From the IMG/VR virus record IMGVR_UViG_3300007541_000225, positions 1 to 23,278 of that record: 23,278 nt of DNA. One strand, given 5' to 3'. Under the pieces are notes generated by a model. That model searched no databases, was not told where the DNA came from, and saw nothing but the letters and a program-made list of their open reading frames with translations. Origin of the DNA: a virus. This document shows, in pieces, positions 21,401 through 23,278 of the stretch. Each line of letters begins with the position of its first letter. The first letter of the stretch is position 1. Made by a program: the position numbers and the translations under genes.

Positions 21401-21828
21401 TGTGCTGCCCCCTGAGCCCCAGCAAGAGACTGCGCCGCAAATTGGTTAGCCGCTGCGCCCTGACCAAGGCCAGAAGCCAACTGCTGCTGCGCCTGCCCAT
21501 AATACGGCTGAGACGCCTGCGACGCGCCGGAGATGTTCTCGACACCTTGCTGGAATGTTGGCTGGCCAGCGTTAAACGACTGCTGTGCCACGTCGGTGGC
21601 GGCCTGATAGTAGGGCTGCGCCGCTCCAGCGGCCTGATTGATGTTATACGCCGCCGCCTGCTGCGTCGCCGTCATGGGGGCGACGAAGGCGTTGGGGTCT
21701 CCAGAATATTGTTGGAATGGCTGTTCGGCGACGGTCTCGGCGCGAGCATTTACCGCATTGTAGCGAGCAAGTACCTCCGGGGGGATCTGCACCTGCTGTG
21801 TAGTAGTTTGCGACTTGCCACCGCCCAT
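18307..21828 (-). CDS. Gln/Ala-rich giant virion protein with two S74-like segments and the start of a transglycosylase domain
   Basis: 1173 residues in this frame. Residues 1-440 are a Gln/Ala-rich helical region starting MGGGKSQTTTQQVQIPPEVL, with SPYTQNVVEATQRALGQQ and AGAFGGDRAG, features shared by internal virion proteins of many podovirus-like phages. A chaperone-of-endosialidase-like segment follows (SDERLKENMRPVG, S458, to VDYKEATKGAV). Next is a Gly/Pro/Arg-rich linker with ARGG motifs, then an Ala/Gly tract, then a second S74-like segment (SDPRSKHDDEVVG, S1037, to LDYKRATDVA). Residues from 1137 (LQPLIAKASAETGIPA) are the first helix of a transglycosylase that continues in the +1 frame near 18371. 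The last ~20 residues are out-of-frame junk ending at TGA 18307. GGAGAAA precedes the ATG. Confidence 0.85.
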   Translation of the reverse strand: MGGGKSQTTTQQVQIPPEVLARYNAVNARAETVAEQPFQQYSGDPNAFVAPMTATQQAAAYNINQAAGAAQPYYQAATDVAQQSFNAGQPTFQQGVENISGASQASQPYYGQAQQQLASGLGQGAAANQFAAQSLAGAQGAAQPYYQAATAGTLAGLGAAAPLNQAAQQFALQGSQAISPGQLQTQQYMSPYTQNVVEATQRALGQQFGQQQSQQQAEAIRAGAFGGDRAGIQRAILQGQQGLAQAQAIAPLYQQAYTQALQTAQQQQGLGLSAEQANRAAQQAAGQQLAALGQQQYGQQLGAAQQMAGLGQALYGQGITGAQTAANLGQTAFGQGATAAQQLAGLGQQQYQQELGTGQALLGAGAQQAGLGQQQANLLASLGTGAQQAAMSGAQAQMGVGTAEQQTQQAGLQALYNQFQQERAYPFQLAQFLANIAMGTGSLSGSTTTTTQPAGFFSDERLKENMRPVGKTNDGQTIYSFNYKGEPRTQIGLSAQEVAKKHPEAVGKAKVPGLGGAEALTVDYKEATKGAVKKADGGGLAPMQIAAPAGLRGIPIASPLQGLGAFTSPDFAGPKMITGNIPIQPGAIAPQLAPKAEGYSLGTPESWQAELASLYNGRPLESGEQYGQMRRQQLMDKLAGNDMSPMIITPPEEPKFEEPVWSDNWARGGYVDRPGYYGTGGRPERARGGMTDATWQAILAAVGAPIGMYGGKSPAGMGGSTPGSGGGYASMAKNPVPVAKLATAGRPPSRGPSGLAQAASTGQALANLYRVGKGIGQDVGLISKPPQPKPAPGGNTVNTTAPASAARSSLEDMYTAPASDTPIDLGDSSRAIDLAKFPEDAFAFLARGGRTGYQTKGFVDNETPYANDDESSAEFFSKDKAIKPVNAGSGDFTELLGETIKSGASQPKANPAQPPSNRPQGGDSGVAGLTNLLKTGKSLYDAGSKAASGLGNILGGAEAAGAAGAAKAAGAGLGAAEAAGAGLGALGAEAAGAGAAGAAGALGAEALGATAATAATAATAAPALGAEALLALLPFLSDPRSKHDDEVVGHLFNGQPVHTFKYNNGDNKTRMGLMTTESDRSAVHNIGGLEMLDYKRATDVATGLAPRQAAQTGGLYVDPDMPAEGAVETALNVPRELQPLIAKASAETGIPANHCGKDCAGKRLPQGRCWRRG
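18766..18801. repeat. Tandem 9-bp microsatellite, four copies
   Basis: AGCAGCGGT is repeated four times without error inside the Ala-rich region of the giant virion protein. On the coding strand it encodes repeats of Thr-Ala-Ala. It is in frame, so copy-number change would lengthen or shorten the linker by three residues. Confidence 0.9.
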
Positions 21829-21871
21829 ACCATTTCTCCGTTTTCCGGCCCCAGCCGGTCAACAGGAGGCG

Positions 21872-22384
21872 CTACTCCGCCGCCTGCTTCCACTCGCCGG
21901 TTTTCTTCCCGTACAGGAAAAAAGCGCCGGACGGTTCGCCAAAAATTCGCCGATACATCCTGACTTTCCCCTCCGTCCTTTGATTGGAAAGGACGCCAAT
22001 CGTGAGGGGCATGCCAAGCTCGTCAGAGACCTTTTTAGCAAAATCACATAACTTTCTAGCTCTTCCGCCACTTGCCGCCCTGAAATCAGGGTGAATGAAC
22101 ACAGCGCGTTCTTCTAGAATTTGGTGGTCACTATACCATATGTTGCCAATTCTCAAAAGGATTGCACCTTCAGCCGGTCCGCCGGGCTCGCTGATTATGC
22201 CGATAATGCCTTTGTCGCGGTTCAGCGCGGGCCAAATCTCGTACAGCAGCTTTTCCGGGTTTGGCGAGACAAAGCCATTTTCTTCGCAGGCGGCCATCCC
22301 AAGAGCCATAATTTCATCCAGATCGTCCGGAGTCCCCACGCGGACAACCAGATTATTTCTCTTTTCACCCTTTTTCTCAGCCAA
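21872..22384 (-). CDS. GNAT-family N-acetyltransferase (TTG start)
   Basis: 170 residues of the GNAT fold: VVRVGTPDDLDEIMALG (first strand and helix), GIIGIISEPGG and AEGAILLRIGNIWYS, then the acetyl-CoA motif A region FIHPDFRAASGGRARKLCDF, and MPLTIGVLSNQRTEGKVRMY, ending with FGEPSGAFFLYGK. Relatives occur as a single gene among the virion genes of many tailed phages; their target is unknown. The start is TTG at 22382-22384, preceded by a strong GAGGAGAGG site; the next Met (residue 26) lies inside the domain. Catalytic residues cannot be assigned with certainty. Confidence 0.9.
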   Translation of the reverse strand: MAEKKGEKRNNLVVRVGTPDDLDEIMALGMAACEENGFVSPNPEKLLYEIWPALNRDKGIIGIISEPGGPAEGAILLRIGNIWYSDHQILEERAVFIHPDFRAASGGRARKLCDFAKKVSDELGMPLTIGVLSNQRTEGKVRMYRRIFGEPSGAFFLYGKKTGEWKQAAE

Positions 22385-22397
22385 GTTACCCTCTCCT

Positions 22398-23093
22398 CTA
22401 GTCTTTCTTGGGTCCGGGCAGCTTCTGAAGCGTCTTGATTGTTTCAGAACGGGTGCCCTTTACCCACTCATCCAGAGCCGCGTGGCCCCGGTCCATGTCG
22501 CCGTTGCCAGCCCACATGACTTCTTCTGGAGACAGGACGTATTCGCCGCCGGCGGCGACAATAGCGACCGGATCCCCCTCCTGTTCAGCGCCAGTTATTG
22601 CAGCGCCTCCCGCATTCTTAAACATAATTTTGACGGCGCGAAAGCCAGCCATGGTGTTACCCTCACCCAGAGCTGAAACAATATCCGCCGGGATGACATA
22701 AGCGCCGCTCGGGACGTGCATCGGCAGGTGGTCCGTGCGCCCAGCAACGGGGCTGTGAATAGGGCCGACGTGCAGCTTTTCCGGAGCGCCAGTCGGGAGA
22801 GGGGCCTTTGTGGGACCACCAGTCTTTTTCTTTTCCGGATCGTCAATCCAGAACATCTTGTCGACATTCAGTGAATTGACGTGCGGCAAGCCTTTCGGAG
22901 CCGGAGCCAAGTCGCGAAGTTCTTTCGGTACGTCATTGACGTTTGGCATTTTCGCCTTTCCGCCAGACTGTCGCGCCTTCCGCGCAGTTTCAAGCGCCGC
23001 CGCGACAGCCTGCTTCTGCGGGTGACCAGCCTTTACCATTTCCGAAATGTTGGAGCTGATTGTCTTCTGAGAGGAACCGTGTTTCAGAGGCAT
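22398..23093 (-). CDS. Conserved phage virion-module protein of unknown function
   Basis: 231 residues. The N-terminus (MPLKHGSSQKTISSNISEMV then KAGHPQKQAVAAAL) is a small helical motif found in many phage proteins. The second half (HVGPIHSPVAGRTDHLPMHV, SGAYVIPADIVSALGEGNTM, IVAAGGEYVLSPEEVMWAGN) is strongly patterned, and I associate it with proteins near phage structural genes. The two parts are joined by a Pro/Lys-rich linker. No enzyme motif was identified. The start lacks a good ribosome site (only TGACGG) and lies 3 bp after the upstream stop, so translation is probably coupled to the gene before it. Confidence 0.85.
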   Translation of the reverse strand: MPLKHGSSQKTISSNISEMVKAGHPQKQAVAAALETARKARQSGGKAKMPNVNDVPKELRDLAPAPKGLPHVNSLNVDKMFWIDDPEKKKTGGPTKAPLPTGAPEKLHVGPIHSPVAGRTDHLPMHVPSGAYVIPADIVSALGEGNTMAGFRAVKIMFKNAGGAAITGAEQEGDPVAIVAAGGEYVLSPEEVMWAGNGDMDRGHAALDEWVKGTRSETIKTLQKLPGPKKD

Positions 23094-23096
23094 GGC

Positions 23097-23278
23097 TTAC
23101 ACCGTCAGATTGTAGAATGACATAGCGCCCGTAGCCGCCCCAACTGGGCTATTATTTAACCCACGGGCTGCCAAGGTATAGGTATCACTACTAGCGAACC
23201 CCTCTCCTGTCAGGGTAGCATTATAGCCTAGCTGGAGAGCAAAATTATAGCCTGTTGGTACGTCTGTGCTGAACGTAG
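23097..23278 (-). CDS. C-terminal part of an unknown virion-module protein
   Basis: The minus strand is open from the right edge to TAA at 23097-23099, giving at least 59 residues: TFSTDVPTGYNFALQLGYNA ... TYTLAARGLNNSPVGAATGA and SFYNLTV. The sequence is beta-rich with Thr, Gly and Asn, like an immunoglobulin-type or decoration domain. The start is outside the window and the family was not recognised. It precedes the 231-residue gene by 3 bp on the same strand. Confidence 0.7.
   Translation of the reverse strand, partial: TFSTDVPTGYNFALQLGYNATLTGEGFASSDTYTLAARGLNNSPVGAATGAMSFYNLTV

Noticed and set aside
21845-21858. CCGGC-CCCA-GCCGG hairpin between GNAT and giant-protein genes
   Set aside because: It is a short 5-bp stem with no T-tract on either strand; likely chance in GC-rich DNA.
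20914-21963. 349-codon plus-strand open frame opposite the Gln/Ala-rich region
   Set aside because: It is a Leu/Arg-rich antisense shadow of CAG/GCN-rich coding DNA with no sensible start context and no domain.
1-23278. tRNA genes, CRISPR arrays, integrase/att sites, reverse transcriptase with template/variable repeats, transposase
   Set aside because: I looked for cloverleaf ends, spaced repeats and the matching protein motifs and found none. A tRNA scan was not possible here.

Overview
The window is a stretch of a tailed double-stranded DNA phage genome (Caudoviricetes), either a free phage or an uncultured viral contig. The grounds are a compact phage replication and recombination module, a lysis-like cassette, and a block of virion genes for internal or ejection proteins and a tail fibre. 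No integrase, host housekeeping gene, rRNA, tRNA or CRISPR array was seen. The virion gene types (large Gln/Ala-rich and Gly/Ala-rich proteins, one with a lytic transglycosylase domain, with a GNAT gene among them) suggest a podovirus-like particle. This is inference, because portal, capsid and terminase genes lie outside the window. The free-standing DnaA domain IV protein and the moderate-to-high GC hint at a proteobacterial, perhaps alphaproteobacterial, host, with low confidence.

Layout: (1) 1-2616, minus strand: a small helix-turn-helix protein with a TTG start, then a large primase-helicase that runs off the left edge. (2) 2617-2696: a short divergent promoter region. (3) 2697-12477, plus strand: the early/middle operon. 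In order it holds four small overlapping genes (one encoding a striking Gly/Tyr repeat protein), a RecB/Cas4-like exonuclease, an ssDNA-binding protein, a structured intergenic stretch, a small conserved gene, an intrinsic terminator, an HNH endonuclease overlapping a compact family B DNA polymerase, small genes, a PD-(D/E)XK protein, a VRR-NUC nuclease, a SNF2-type helicase, a small helical protein, a signal-peptide lytic transglycosylase, a 43-residue membrane protein (candidate holin) and a DnaA domain IV protein. (4) 12581-12607: a strong terminator between the converging operons. (5) 12606-23278, minus strand: late virion genes, read right to left. These are the end of an unknown protein, a conserved virion-associated protein, a GNAT acetyltransferase, a giant Gln/Ala-rich protein whose transglycosylase domain is split by a frameshift, a Gly/Ala-rich putative ejection protein and a tail fibre with a glycine-rich tip.

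Function as a system: the primase-helicase, PolB, SSB and perhaps the DnaA-like protein would copy the genome. The nucleases and SNF2 helicase would handle recombination and repair. The exported transglycosylase and small membrane protein would lyse the cell. The late block would build the ejection apparatus and the host-binding fibre.

The most unusual item is the 16650-21828 locus. Two reading frames together appear to encode one protein of about 1725 residues with two internal endosialidase-chaperone-like (S74) segments followed by a transglycosylase domain. The frame break falls exactly inside that domain. Self-processing into several virion proteins is possible but unproven.
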